Shown piece by piece: positions 11,216-21,394 of a stretch of 64,000 nucleotides of DNA (position 1 is its first letter; each line of letters begins with the position of its first letter). A program made the position numbers and the translations under genes. The DNA comes from Caprella mutica (Eukaryota; Arthropoda; Malacostraca; Amphipoda; Caprellidae). Under the pieces are notes generated by a model that saw only the letters and a program-made list of their open reading frames with translations, was not told the origin of the DNA and made no database searches. The stretch is from assembly GCA_947561585.1 (NCBI GenBank), contig CANNZV010001848.1, forward strand, positions 62,001 through 126,000, written 5' to 3'.

Positions 11216-11978
11216 AAAGTTATGATGGGGCCATAGAAGATTGAGGGGGAAAGGTATGGTGGGGCCATAGAAAATTGATAGGGGAAAGTTATGATGGGGC
11301 CATAGAAGATTGAGAGGGGAAAGGTATGGTGGGGCCATAGAAGATTGAGAGGGGAAGGTATGGTGGGGCCATAGAAGATAGAGGGGTAAAGTTATGGTGG
11401 GGCCATAGAAGATTGAGAGGGGAAAGGTATGGTGGGGCCATAGAAAATTGATAGGGGAAAGTTATGATGGGGCCATAGAAGATTGAGAGGGGAAAGGTAT
11501 GGTGGGGCCATAGAAGATTGAGAGGGGAAGGTATGGTGGGGCCATAGAAGATAGAGGGGTAAAGTTATGGTGGGGCCATAGAAGATTGAGGGGGAAAGGT
11601 ATGGTGGGGCCATAGAAAATTGATAGGGGAAAGTTATGATGGGGCCATAGAAGATTGAGAGGGGAAAGGTATGGTGGGGCCATAGAAGATTGAGAGAGGA
11701 AAGTTATGGTGGGGCCATAGAAGATTAAGAGGGGAAAGTTATGGTGGGGCCATAGAAGATTAAGGGGGTAAAGTTATGGTGGGGCCATAGAAGATTGAGA
11801 GGGGAAAGGTATGGTGGGGCCATAGAAGATTGAGAGGGGAAAGGTATGGTGGGGCCATAGAAGATTGAGAGGGTAAAGTTATGGTGGGGCCATAGAAGAT
11901 TGAGAGAGTAAAGTTATGGTGGGGCCATAGAAGATTAAGGGGGTAAAGTTATGGTGGGGCCATAGAAGATTAAGGGGG
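11216..11978. repeat. ~34-bp minisatellite, about 22 copies
   Basis: Units contain TATGGTGGGGCCATAGAAGA followed by a variable 'ttgagaggggaaag' spacer; unit length varies between about 33 and 35 bp. A block of several units is itself duplicated (11255-11430 resembles 11430-11610). Open frames on the minus strand here are repeat artefacts. Isolated copies occur at 9225, 9822, 15130 and 38785. Confidence 0.93.
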
Positions 11979-12169
11979 GCAGTTTCTACTCAATCTCCTC
12001 TGGGTACTTAACACTATTTGTTTTATAAACAAAATTAAAACTCATCCTTAATAAATAATTATTCTAAAAAATAATTATTTACAAATAAAAATTATACTTA
12101 ATTATAATTATGTACAAATCAACTTAAAATTAATAATTAAATAAATTAGTAAGGCAATGGGACGATTTT

Positions 12170-12345
12170 TAGGGTAAGTTACGAATTATCGGTCAGTACT
12201 ACATCTTCGGTCATATAAGAAAAACGATATAAAAATTAATATCATTTTTCAGAAGTATTAGATAGCAATGTGTAATAATAGTAATTTTTATATTGTTTTT
12301 ATTACCGAAGATGTAGTACTGACCGATAATTCGTAACCCACCCTA
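12170..12345. mobile_element. Foldback MITE, ACTACATCTTCGG arm family, copy 2
   Basis: Left end TTAGGGTAAGTTACGAATTA, right end TAATTCGTAACCCACCCTAG, with both arms carrying GGTCAGTACTACATCTTCGG. The centre matches the copy at 7248-7420. Confidence 0.85.
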
Positions 12346-12640
12346 GATGTGAATTACCCATCGGTTAAAATTTAATTATATATTATTTTTAAAAAATCAT
12401 TACTGAAAGTACACTCATTGTGGAGAGAAAAAAATATCTAATTTAACTAGTTATTTTTTTTTTTTTTGTTAAATTTAATATTATTTTTTCACAATGAATA
12501 CCTACATGTTAATGTATTTTTTTATAATTAACCTTTTTTAAAATTTTCATCCTGTATTTAATTCACACCTGGAAATTGTCACTTTGCCCTATGTACATAA
12601 ATGCATTATTTTGTAAACTGGTAGTACGTACTATATATAA

Positions 12641-12806
12641 ACTCATGACAATATGCTTTATAAATCATAGATCTTAAGAATATCACAGACGAAATGAAAT
12701 GGTATCGAATACTATATACCGCTGGTGTAGAACCATTCAATACTCTTTAATTCTCTCGTCTGTAATATTCTCTATGATTTTAAAATCAAATTGTCACAGC
12801 CCAAGT
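12641..12806. mobile_element. hAT-like MITE, copy 3 (decayed ends)
   Basis: Internal 'catgacaatatgctt', 'gaaatgaaatggtatcga' and 'attgtcacagccc' match the element at 4211, but the terminal bases are degenerate and no target duplication is visible. Confidence 0.7.
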
Positions 12807-13469
12807 AATTATGATCAGAAATAATTAGTAATTAATTGTATAAACAATTCCATGTGGATACCATAAGGCACTTACTTATTTAAAACATGTGGTAAATTGC
12901 GTATGGTAAACATATGTTAGAAGTATGGTAATTGACATGTGGATATGAATGCATTTTATAAATAAATAATAAAAATAAATGTGATCAATTAAAAATGTTT
13001 GCATCTATTTGATACGTTTTTTGGTACGGTTTCAAAATGACATAACCACATGTTTCTTATGTTCTTTTATGATATCAGATTGATTTAATGTGTATCACAC
13101 ATGTTTATACTGTATTACCACATTAAAACCATTAAAACCATCAAAACCACATTAAAACCACACGGTAACAATGTGTATGCCATATGGAATCGTTTACAGG
13201 GACATGTTCATTTTCAAGTTTCTCTTTTGAAAATAATGAATTTTCTAAATAAAAATATAAGAAAAAATATACTATTAATTATACCTGGTAGCATATAAGA
13301 ATACTGTATATTGTAATTATATATTCGAAACGCATTTAGATGAAAAGGAAATAAAGAAATTTGCTATTAACTTTGTAGTACATCAATAGTACTACGAAAA
13401 AAAGAAGGAATACAAACTTTAAATTATAAAATCAGGCAGTGATCAGCTAAGAAATTAATAAAAAGAAAC
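12807..13469. other. No gene seen
   Basis: AT-rich spacer downstream of the potassium-channel gene. It includes a short irregular run of 'accattaaaacc' around 13118-13165. A short open frame near 13101 has no recognisable content. Confidence 0.5.
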
Positions 13470-14591
13470 TCATTTCCTTCTAACTGATTTTCGATAAGGT
13501 TTCCTGTAGCTCTCTTCATAAGAATCTCCTTCATCTTCACCGTCGCTCTCAATAATGCCTAACTTTAGTCCGCAGTAGTACATCTTCTCTTTAAATTCTT
13601 CATTGAGAGTGTTTATCTTGAGGAGGAATTCCTCCTTCATGAGAGTGAAGCACATGGCAATCAGCGCCATACCTACCAGTAGGTACATGAAGTTGATTAT
13701 CAGCTTTAGCGCGTTATCGTCCGTGTGCCCGTTGATTCCAACGCCAGGAACGATGTCGCCGATACCGATTTTAGCCAGGGATGTAAAGGAGAAATAGCAG
13801 GAGTTTAAGTAGGACCATTTCTCCCATTCTGCGAACATCACAGTACCGAAAGTCATGTAGAAAATCATCACCCAGATGCATGCAGTGGAGGGAACCAAGA
13901 TGGTGGGTTCTTCCCAGCCTGCTAAACGAGCTTCCTCTTCTTGTATTTTCTTTTCTCTGTGCAGGCAGCGGTACATCGCTCTGTATAAATACTTGAACAG
14001 GTTCGCGAATATTTTGCCCATGTTCATGAAGTATAGAATGTAGAGAGGGATTCCGAACACTGCGTACATTATCGTCGATATCTTACCTGGCACCGTTCTA
14101 GGTGTCAGTTGGCCGTAACCTATCATCGTAAAGACGCTTAGGCAGTACATTAGAGAAGCTGGGAAAGTCCATATTTCTAAAGGCTCAAGTTCATTGTAAC
14201 CATCTTTCACAGCGACAACGATCTCATTCTGAAAGTTGACGAGAATTTTCTCGATATCTCGTCTCCAGTAGGTTTCGTTGTTGATGTTATGTTTCAGTGT
14301 GTAGAACCAGAGTCGTTCGGTGGTACGGTTGTGGATTTCGACTGTCATATTGGCCGAACCTTTCCCCATTTCGCCCTCGATAGCAATGAAAGCGAAGGCC
14401 CCGACCACAGCGTATGAAATAAGAAGTCCACCAACTCCTACTTGAGTGCACATTAAGGAGACGAACTTCCGACAGCAGTTCTTGCATTTCTCTTTCGAAC
14501 CGTTCGAAGAGGAGGACGAAGTTCCGTGCGAGCGTTGCGAAACCCGATGACCTCTTTGGGATGACCGTTGACGAAAATCAACCGGAGACAT
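13470..14591 (-). CDS. Two-pore-domain (K2P) potassium channel, intronless
   Basis: 373 residues with the K2P layout: TM1 about 51-72, a long extracellular cap (N-glycosylation sequons NMT 81, NRT 88, NET 105), pore 1 with TMIGYG at 155-160, TM2 about 170-190, an intracellular linker, TM3 about 234-254, pore 2 with KIGIGD at 274-279, TM4 about 296-318, and a short basic tail. K2P dimers carry background K+ current at the plasma membrane. The filter threonine just before I/V-G-Y/F-G is Met156 in pore 1 and Lys274 in pore 2, and the usual F/L of GFGD is Ile. These changes should impair K+ selectivity or conduction. The frame is undamaged, so the gene looks under selection, although pseudogenisation cannot be excluded. 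The single coding exon may mean a retrocopy. The ATG at 14591 is the first in frame. Confidence 0.9.
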   Translation of the reverse strand: MSPVDFRQRSSQRGHRVSQRSHGTSSSSSNGSKEKCKNCCRKFVSLMCTQVGVGGLLISYAVVGAFAFIAIEGEMGKGSANMTVEIHNRTTERLWFYTLKHNINNETYWRRDIEKILVNFQNEIVVAVKDGYNELEPLEIWTFPASLMYCLSVFTMIGYGQLTPRTVPGKISTIMYAVFGIPLYILYFMNMGKIFANLFKYLYRAMYRCLHREKKIQEEEARLAGWEEPTILVPSTACIWVMIFYMTFGTVMFAEWEKWSYLNSCYFSFTSLAKIGIGDIVPGVGINGHTDDNALKLIINFMYLLVGMALIAMCFTLMKEEFLLKINTLNEEFKEKMYYCGLKLGIIESDGEDEGDSYEESYRKPYRKSVRRK

Positions 14592-15124
14592 CCTTTAACT
14601 AATTCCTAATTGAATTAGTTCATTTAAAGTATCTAAATGGTAGGTTTAGGATAGAATTCACTTATTCTTACGTTCACTTGGGAATTTAGTACCTACAAAT
14701 ATTCTGAGTAGCGTCCGCGAAACTGTTGGCACGGTTACAACTGTACGGGCCCTTCTCTAACAACCTCGCATCTAACACTGAAATAAATATTGATAAAACT
14801 ACTCTGTATAATAAACAATGTTCAATTATTCAACATTAACTTGATATCGTAATCCAACTCTTGTGTGAATAAATTAAATGAATCACTCGGGAAAATAAAT
14901 AAATTTTAATGAAAAGAAATATAAATAAAAAATAGTAATTTAATAATTCACTATCATTTAATTGTTTTGAAGAATACCATTAAACAATTATTTCTAAGGT
15001 TATTAGAACTTTATTTCAATTTAAAAGTATACTGTTATATAAACATTAAATTAATAATTTTCTTAAATAAAGAAGTAATTTTGCATTATAATATCATATT
15101 TGACATACAAATATTTATTGCACT
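14592..15124 (-). other. Upstream region of the K2P gene
   Basis: The first ~170 bp (to about 14770) is less AT-rich and could be 5' untranslated region or promoter; no clear core element was identified. The rest is AT-rich with nothing recognised. Confidence 0.35.
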
Positions 15125-15232
15125 GGGAGGATATTATGGTGGGGCCTTGGAAGATTAAGGTGAGGATTCCTCACCTGGGAGGATATTATGGTGGGGCCTT
15201 GGAAGATTAAGGTGAGGATTCCTCACAACCTT
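15125..15232. repeat. 51-bp unit in two tandem copies
   Basis: Two copies of a unit with GGGAGGATATTATGGTGGGG, 'ccttggaagattaaggtgag' and 'gattcctcac'. It is a variant of the 'tggtggggcc-atagaagatt' unit seen at 11216. Confidence 0.85.
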
Positions 15233-15599
15233 CTATAACTTCATTTTTGCTTTCTTAAATTATGAATCACGAAATAATAAGATGGTTTACCTTTAGATAA
15301 TCTATGTACATTGTACAGCTATCTTTGAAAAAAATAAAAACGAAAATGGGCAATATGGAACTTTTAGGGAAAAGTAATATCGGATGAAATTTTTTTTTAT
15401 TAATACGCATCAAAATATATTCATTGTTGAGAGAACCAGAAAAAAGGACTCGCTAAATTAGGTATTGTTATTCGCATTGTTAATTGTTGTAATACACAAA
15501 TTTCCTAATTTCCTAAATTTCCTAATTGTTAAAACCATATTCTAAAAGATAGTATGATAATATTTAGAAAAGTTTCATTGAGTTAGCTCGACGGATTAC

Positions 15600-16345
15600 C
15601 ATATATGAAATCAGACGCTCTAGGAACTATCCATGGGACATTATTAAAAGCACTGGCTACTCAAAGACGACCGTTTATTGAGTCGTGGCCAATTTTGATG
15701 CCGAGGGTAAAATCGAAAGAAGGCGCTACAGCCATCGAAACGAGGCAGACCCAACTCAGTCGATGTCAAATCTTAGAAAAACTCCTAACTACTCGCCCAA
15801 GATCCGTCATAGTTGGAAGATGCTCAAAGATTGTAAATCAACTGAAAAACAAAAGAGGGAATGTACGCTTCTTTGTCGATGGGAAAAAGTTCATTTTTGA
15901 TGAAGTTGCAAATCACCAGAACACGCAAGTTTATGCCTGAAACCCTTTTAAATATTTTTCTTTGATGAAGAACAAAAAAACTTGCTTCTGTAATGCTTTC
16001 ATAGACGTAGCAAGTGATACCTACTCATTTCATCGAAGTTGGACTCACATCAACACAGCGAAGTATTTAAATATTCTGAATAATGTTTTGCTGCCATTAA
16101 TTTGTAGAAACTACGATCGATACTACCAAAGTCAAAAAGTCAAGATTATTCGACACTTTGCGCCCATAGAGCAAAACAAGTCCAAATTTTCCAGAAGGAG
16201 ATTCTCCCTTGCGATTCCATAATACATTGACCTAGTAGCTCTCCAAATCTGAATTCGAAGACCATTCCGAAATCCCAATGTTGAGGAAATACAAATAAAA
16301 GGATTTCTTCACAATTTTGCCAGAGGTCCACCAAAATTATCAAAG
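15600..16345 (+). pseudogene. Degenerate mariner-type transposase
   Basis: Overlapping broken frames match the middle and C-terminal parts of mariner transposases: GNVRFFVDGKKFIFDEVAN followed by QNTQVYA resembles the first catalytic-Asp block, and LNNVLLPLICRNYDRYYQ the region before the second. The third catalytic block survives only as SPNLN in another frame, where functional copies have PDLN. Stops and frame changes occur near 15938, 16220 and later. Terminal repeats were not found. A dead copy. Confidence 0.7.
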
Positions 16346-16686
16346 TGAAGTAAGAAGATCGTATAGTAAGATCGTATAGTAAGAAATAGAGGGGAAAATA
16401 TCAAAATGATTGTTTCAATTATTTATATCCCTTGAATCAAAAAATTTCAAAATACTGTAAATGCCTAAATTTCCAATTTAACAGCAGGACCATGTATTAA
16501 ATTATCAGATAGGTTATTTATTTCAAATCTCTCCATTTATATCATTGACTGTGATAGGTTATCACAGCAGATAGGCCACTCTTTGTTTGAAGCTGATAGA
16601 GCTTACTGCCATTAGATGAACATTGACTGTGGACTCGTGTGTACTGATGTGAAAGATTTAAATAAACATTAACCGATATGAAACAG
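16346..16686. other. No gene seen
   Basis: Spacer with a short direct repeat 'gatcgtatagtaagaa' near 16356-16385 and a hairpin 'gtgataggttatcac' near 16549. No open frame of interest. Confidence 0.5.
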
Positions 16687-16727
16687 TTAGCGATAACAAG
16701 TTATAAAAAAATGTTCAGTTTTCGGTA

Positions 16728-17795
16728 AAAAGTGGCTAGGAAGGATCTTTTCAGTGTACTGTGTAGTAGCTAGGAAGGATCTTTTCAGTTTACCGTGTAG
16801 TAGCTAGGAAAGATCTTTTCAGTGTACCGTGTAGTGGCTAGGAAGGATCTTTTCAGTGTACCGTGTAGTGGCTAGGAAGGATCTTTTCAGTGTACCGTGT
16901 AGTGGCTAGGAAGGATCTTTTCAGTGTACCGTGTAGTGGCTAGGAAGGATCTTTTCAGTGTACCGTGTAGTGGCTAGGAAGGATCTTTTCAGTTTACCGT
17001 GTAGTGGCTAGGAAAGATCTTTTCAGTGTACTGTGTAGTAGCTAGGAAGGATCTTTTCAGTGTACCGTGTAGTGGCTAGGAAAGATCTTTTCAGTGTACC
17101 GTGTAGTGGCTAGGAAGGATCTTTTCAGTGTACCGTGTAGTGGCTAGGAAGGATCTTTTCAGTGTACTGTGTAGTGGCTAGGAAGGATCTTTTCAGTGTA
17201 CCGTGTAGTGGCTAGGAAGGATTTTTTCAGTGTACCGTGTAGTGGCTAGGAAGGATCTTTTCAGTGTACCGTGTAGTGGCTAGGAAGGATCTTTTCAGTG
17301 TACCGTGTAGTGGCTAGGAAGGATCTTTTCAGTGCACCGTGTAGTGGCTAGGAAGGATCTTTTCAGTGTACTGTGTAGTGGCTAGGAAGGATCTTTTCAG
17401 TGTACCGTGTAGTGGCTAGGAAGGATCTTTTCAGTGTACCGTGTAGTGGCTAGGAAGGATCTTTTCAGTGTACCGTGTAGTGGCTAGGAAGGATCTTTTC
17501 AGTGTACCGTGTAGTGGCTAGGAAGGATCTTTTCAGTGTACCGTGTAGTGGCTAGGAAGGATCTTTTCAGTGTACCGTGTAGTGGCTAGGAAGGATCTTT
17601 TCAGTGTACCGTGTAGTGGCTAGGAAGGATCTTTTCAGTGTACCGTGTAGTGGCTAGGAAGGATCTTTTCAGTGTACTGTGTAGAGGCTAGGAAGGATCT
17701 TTTTAGTGTACCGTGTAGTGGCTAGAAGGATCTTTTCAGTGTACCGTGTAGTGGCTAGGAAGGATCTTTTCAGTGTACCGTGTAGTGGCTAGTTG
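16728..17795. repeat. 34-bp satellite, about 31 copies
   Basis: Near-identical units with GGCTAGGAAGGATCTTTTCA followed by 'gtgtaccgtgtagt'. Variants (cagttt, actgtg, gtagta, aaagatc) lie mostly at the left end, and the middle is highly homogeneous. The unit is part of the inverted arm of the surrounding element; a single inverted unit remains in the right arm at 18375-18410. Confidence 0.95.
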
Positions 17796-18360
17796 CTTGA
17801 ATGACATGGTTCGCTGAAAATATAACTCCTAGCCATGAATGGAAGAGAAGGGGGTGGCATCTGTTGGGCCCCGAACTGTTGTCATTCGGATTATGTATCG
17901 TCTTTTTTCACTTTTACCATGTTTTAACGCTACTTGCTGGTATAGACGATGGCGCTAGGGTTATGCTCTTCAACTACGAGGTTTAAAATTATTGTGTTAG
18001 ATAGACTCGTATGTTTCATTTACTATCGCCTCTTCATTTTCCTCTTAAATTTTTGTGTTACGTAGGCTTGTAGTCTTCATTTACTATCACCTCTTCATTT
18101 TCCTATTCCATCCGTTAGTGCAGCCACCGGTGCTTGTGTCTCTTTTCGTCACATTCCTTAGTGAGTGACTGCATTCACGAAGAAGTTTTTCTGCATCCAT
18201 GAACATTGTCACTGACTGGTGGTAAGTGACTTTGTTCTTGGAGCCACTTTCCTTTCTGACTGGTTCATTCAGTCCCTTAAATTTAATTTCATTTTTGACG
18301 TCAGTAATATGGCCTTTGGTTCCGAAGCAGACGTTAAACCCCTACTAATTAAATAATTCC
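17796..18360 (-). repeat. ~550-bp dispersed repeat, copy 1
   Basis: Read on the minus strand it starts at 'gggtttaacgtctgcttcgg', continues through 'gctactccgtgaa'-like and 'aaatgaagaggtgatagta' blocks, then 'gtagttgaagagcataaccc', and ends near 'cttctcttccattcatgg'. Other copies are at 36265-36770, 41755-42190 and 44780-45165, with a part at 34060-34320. No coding potential; class unknown. Confidence 0.8.
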
Positions 18361-18526
18361 CAGCCAGTAGCTACTATATGGTACACTGAAAATATTTTTC
18401 CTAGCACTATGAGAACACTGTAATGATTCTTCCTGTAGATAACTGAACATCTTTTTGTAACTTGTTATCGGCTAGTGTTATCTTCTGCTTATCGGACCTC
18501 AATCAAGCTTAAACAACACAGGGTTA

Positions 18527-18828
18527 GGCTTATGACATACTAGACGCGACAAAACCGTAGCCGCCAGAGGCAGCAGCGAAAAAAAAACCGCCAGCATGTG
18601 TAATTCTATGGGACGTTACATACTAGAGCAGCTGTCTGATTTTTTTTTCTGTCGTACGTGTTTTTTTCTGTTACTATGCCGCGCACAGTGGCGGGAAAAC
18701 TCTAGTAATCTGTCAAAAACACTGAGAGAAATTCGCTCTTAAGATCAGGTTCAAAATTTCGCGGTTTGCCGCTGACGCCCACGGCGCCGGCAAACCGCTA
18801 CAGCACACGCCATAGTATGTCATAAGCC
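18527..18828. mobile_element. PIF/Harbinger-like MITE with TTA duplication
   Basis: Ends GGCTTATGACATACTA and TAGTATGTCATAAGCC, flanked on both sides by TTA (18524-18526 and 18829-18831), the 3-bp target duplication of PIF/Harbinger elements. 302 bp, GC-richer than its surroundings (gccgccag, gcggtttgcc), no ORF. Confidence 0.8.
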
Positions 18829-18831
18829 TTA

Positions 18832-19140
18832 GGGCTTTGTCAAACCAGCAGTTATGCCGCTGCGTTCTTTTCATAAGTGGTTTGGCTGCCGAGAAACATT
18901 TTTTTTAAGATTTTCAATTGAATCCATGTTAAAACCCATGCGGTTTAGTGTCGATCGGGTGTTTTAGCCGCTCAAACGCAGCTATCGTTACGCAACTACT
19001 CGTTTACTACCGTTGCGGCAGAAACGCCAGAGTATGTCATTCAGGCAGTTTTCAGGCGGTTTGACTACCTGAAAAAGGTGGTCATTCCTAACTCATTTTC
19101 AACACAATTGAATGCTTTATTGCCTAGTCCTAGACTATGT
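18832..19140. other. Unclassified GC-richer segment
   Basis: Contains 'gcggtttga' and 'tgccgctgcg' motifs similar to those inside the neighbouring MITE, and 'gagtatgtcattcaggc', a weak echo of its end. Possibly a related decayed element. No gene seen. Confidence 0.35.
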
Positions 19141-19144
19141 CGGA

Positions 19145-20815
19145 CGATATCGGCTACTGTGTCTTATTGGCTACTGTGTCATATCGGCTACTGTGTCATA
19201 TCGGCTACTGTGTCATATCGGCTACTGTGTCATATCGGCTACTGTGTCATATCGGCTACTCTGTCTTATCGGCTACTGTGTAATATAGGCTACTGTGTCA
19301 TATCGGCTACTGTGTCATATTGGCTTCCGTTTCATATAGACTAATGTGTCATATCGGCTACTGTGTCATATTGGCTTCTGTTTCATATCGACTACTGTGT
19401 CATATCGGCTGCTGTGTCATATTGGCTACTGTGTCATATTGGCTTCTGTTTCATATCGACTACTGTGTCATATCGGCTGCTGTGTCATATCGGCTACTGT
19501 GTCATATTGGCTTCCGTTTCATATAGACTAATGTGTCATATCGGCTACTGTGTCATATTGGCTTCTGTTTCATATCGACTACTGTGTCATATCGGCTGCT
19601 GTGTCATATCGGCTACTGTGTCATATTGGCTTCCGTTTCATATAGACTAATGTGTCATATCGGCTACTGTGTCATATTGGCTTCTGTTTCATATCGACTA
19701 CTGTGTCATATCGGCTGCTGTGTCATATCGGCTACTGTGTCATATCGGCTACTCTGTCTTATCGGCTACTGTGTAATATAGGCTACTGTGTCATATCGGC
19801 TACTGTGTCATATTGGCTTCCGTTTCATATAGACTAATGTGTCATATCGGCTACTGTATCATATTGGCTTCCGTTTCATATAGACTAATGTGTCATATCG
19901 GCTACTGTGTCATATTGGCTTCTGTTTCATATCGACTACTGTGTCATATCGGCTGCTGTGTCATATTGGCTTCTGTTTCATATCGGCTACTGTGTCATAT
20001 CGGCTGCTGTGTCATATTGGCTACTGTGTCATATCAGCTACTGTGTCATATCGGCTACTGTGTCATATCGGATACTGTGTCATATCAGCTACTGTGTCAT
20101 ATCGGCTACTGTGTACTATCGGCTACTGTGTCATATCGGCTGCTGTGTCATATTGGCTACTGTGTCATATCAGCTACTGTGTCATATCGGCTACTGTGTC
20201 ATATCGGATACTGTGTCATATCAGCTACTGTGTCATATCGGCTACTGGGTACTATCGGCTACTGTGTCATATCGGCTGCTGTGTCATATTGGCTACTGTT
20301 TCATATCAGCTACTGTGTCATATCGGCTACTGTGTCATATCGGCTACTGTGTACTATCGGCTACTGTGTCATATCGGCTGCTGTGTCATATTGGCTACTG
20401 TGTCATATCAGCTACTGTGTCATATCGGCTACTGTGTCATATCGGATACTGTGTCATATTGATTACTATTTTATATCGGCTACTGTGTCCTATCGGCTAC
20501 TGTGTCATATCGGCTACTGTGTCATATCGGATACTGTGTCATATCGGATACTGTTTCCTATCGGCTACTGTGTCATATCGGCTACTGTGTCATATCGGTT
20601 ACTGTGTCCTATCGGCTACTGTGTCATATCGGCTACTGTGTCATATCGGTTACTGTGTCCTATCGGCTACTGTTTCCTATCGGCTACTGTGTCATATCGG
20701 CTACTGTGTCATATCGGTTACTGTGTCCTATCGGCTACTGTGTCATATCGGCTACTGTGTCATATCGGTTACTGTGTCCTATCGGCTACTGTTTCCTATC
20801 GGCTACTGTGTCACT
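19145..20815. repeat. 17-bp satellite, about 98 copies, with higher-order structure
   Basis: The basic unit is TATCGGCTACTGTGTCA. Variants (ggcttccgttt, agactaatg, ggctgctg, cgactact, ggatact, gtactatcgg, gtgtcctat) recur in fixed order. Multi-unit blocks such as the run from 'ttggcttccg' to 'ggctgctg' repeat several times between 19320 and 19920, and another set between 20040 and 20450. Three frames stay open for long stretches (SYRLLCHIGYCVI-type strings), which is an artefact of the period. Confidence 0.95.
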
Positions 20816-20883
20816 CCAAATATATCCTACAATTTAGTTCTATAGGATCCGGAGAATTTATCGATAGTAAAATTGGTCTATAA

Positions 20884-21394
20884 AACTAGTGCTTTATTCA
20901 ATACTTAAGTATAACAAATGCAATATGTATTACTCGTTAAGCAAGATTTCTCCATTCGATCAATTCTGATACAACTTTAATGAAAGAAAGGATAAGAAAG
21001 AAAGAATTCTTAAAGTGTAATATTCATATTATTTATTTTATTAATTTAGAAATTTATTTATATGCCTTGTATCCATGTTACTGATAATACCTTCATTGAC
21101 CGTTCTTTTACACTAATAAATTACTTATATGAAAGTGGTGAGTCAGTGGCCAAAATGAAATCGCGTCATACGGGACGCTAAAATCCTAATTTGTGGGTCA
21201 CGTGACTAGCAATCTAGCGTCAGTTTAATGGAGAAATGATATAACTGAAACAAAATAAGGTTTAACACCGTCTTCCTTAGCGTCCTGCAATCGCTGCAAC
21301 ACTTCCTCTCCCTAGATTAGTTTATCATAACTCTATGCTTATATGCTGGACTGTGATTATGATCATAACCTACAACTCTGGAAATTTATAAGAA
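20884..21394. other. No gene seen
   Basis: AT-rich spacer. A segment near 21160-21190 (catacgggacgctaaaatcc) weakly resembles the outer arm at 21398. Confidence 0.45.

Larger units (their letters stand above)
16687..18475. mobile_element. Long inverted-repeat element holding a 34-bp satellite
   Basis: The left arm (16687-16770) carries GCGATAACAAGTTATAAAAA, 'atgttcag', then 'gtggctagga' and 'ttttcagtgtac'. The right arm (18383-18475) reads the complement in the same order (gtacactgaaaa, cctagc, ctgaacat, ttgtaacttgttatcg). Between them lie the expanded 34-bp array and a ~550-bp dispersed segment in inverse orientation. No transposase was seen. The boundary outside the arms is uncertain. Confidence 0.65.

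Noticed and set aside
11216..11978. Minus-strand frames (MAPPYLSP repeats) as a proline-rich protein
   Set aside because: They are the ~34-bp minisatellite; units vary in length and break frame.
19078..20883. Several overlapping plus-strand frames of up to 356 codons
   Set aside because: A 17-bp satellite read in several frames; all give the same SYRLLCHIGYCVI-type strings, with no start context or exon structure.
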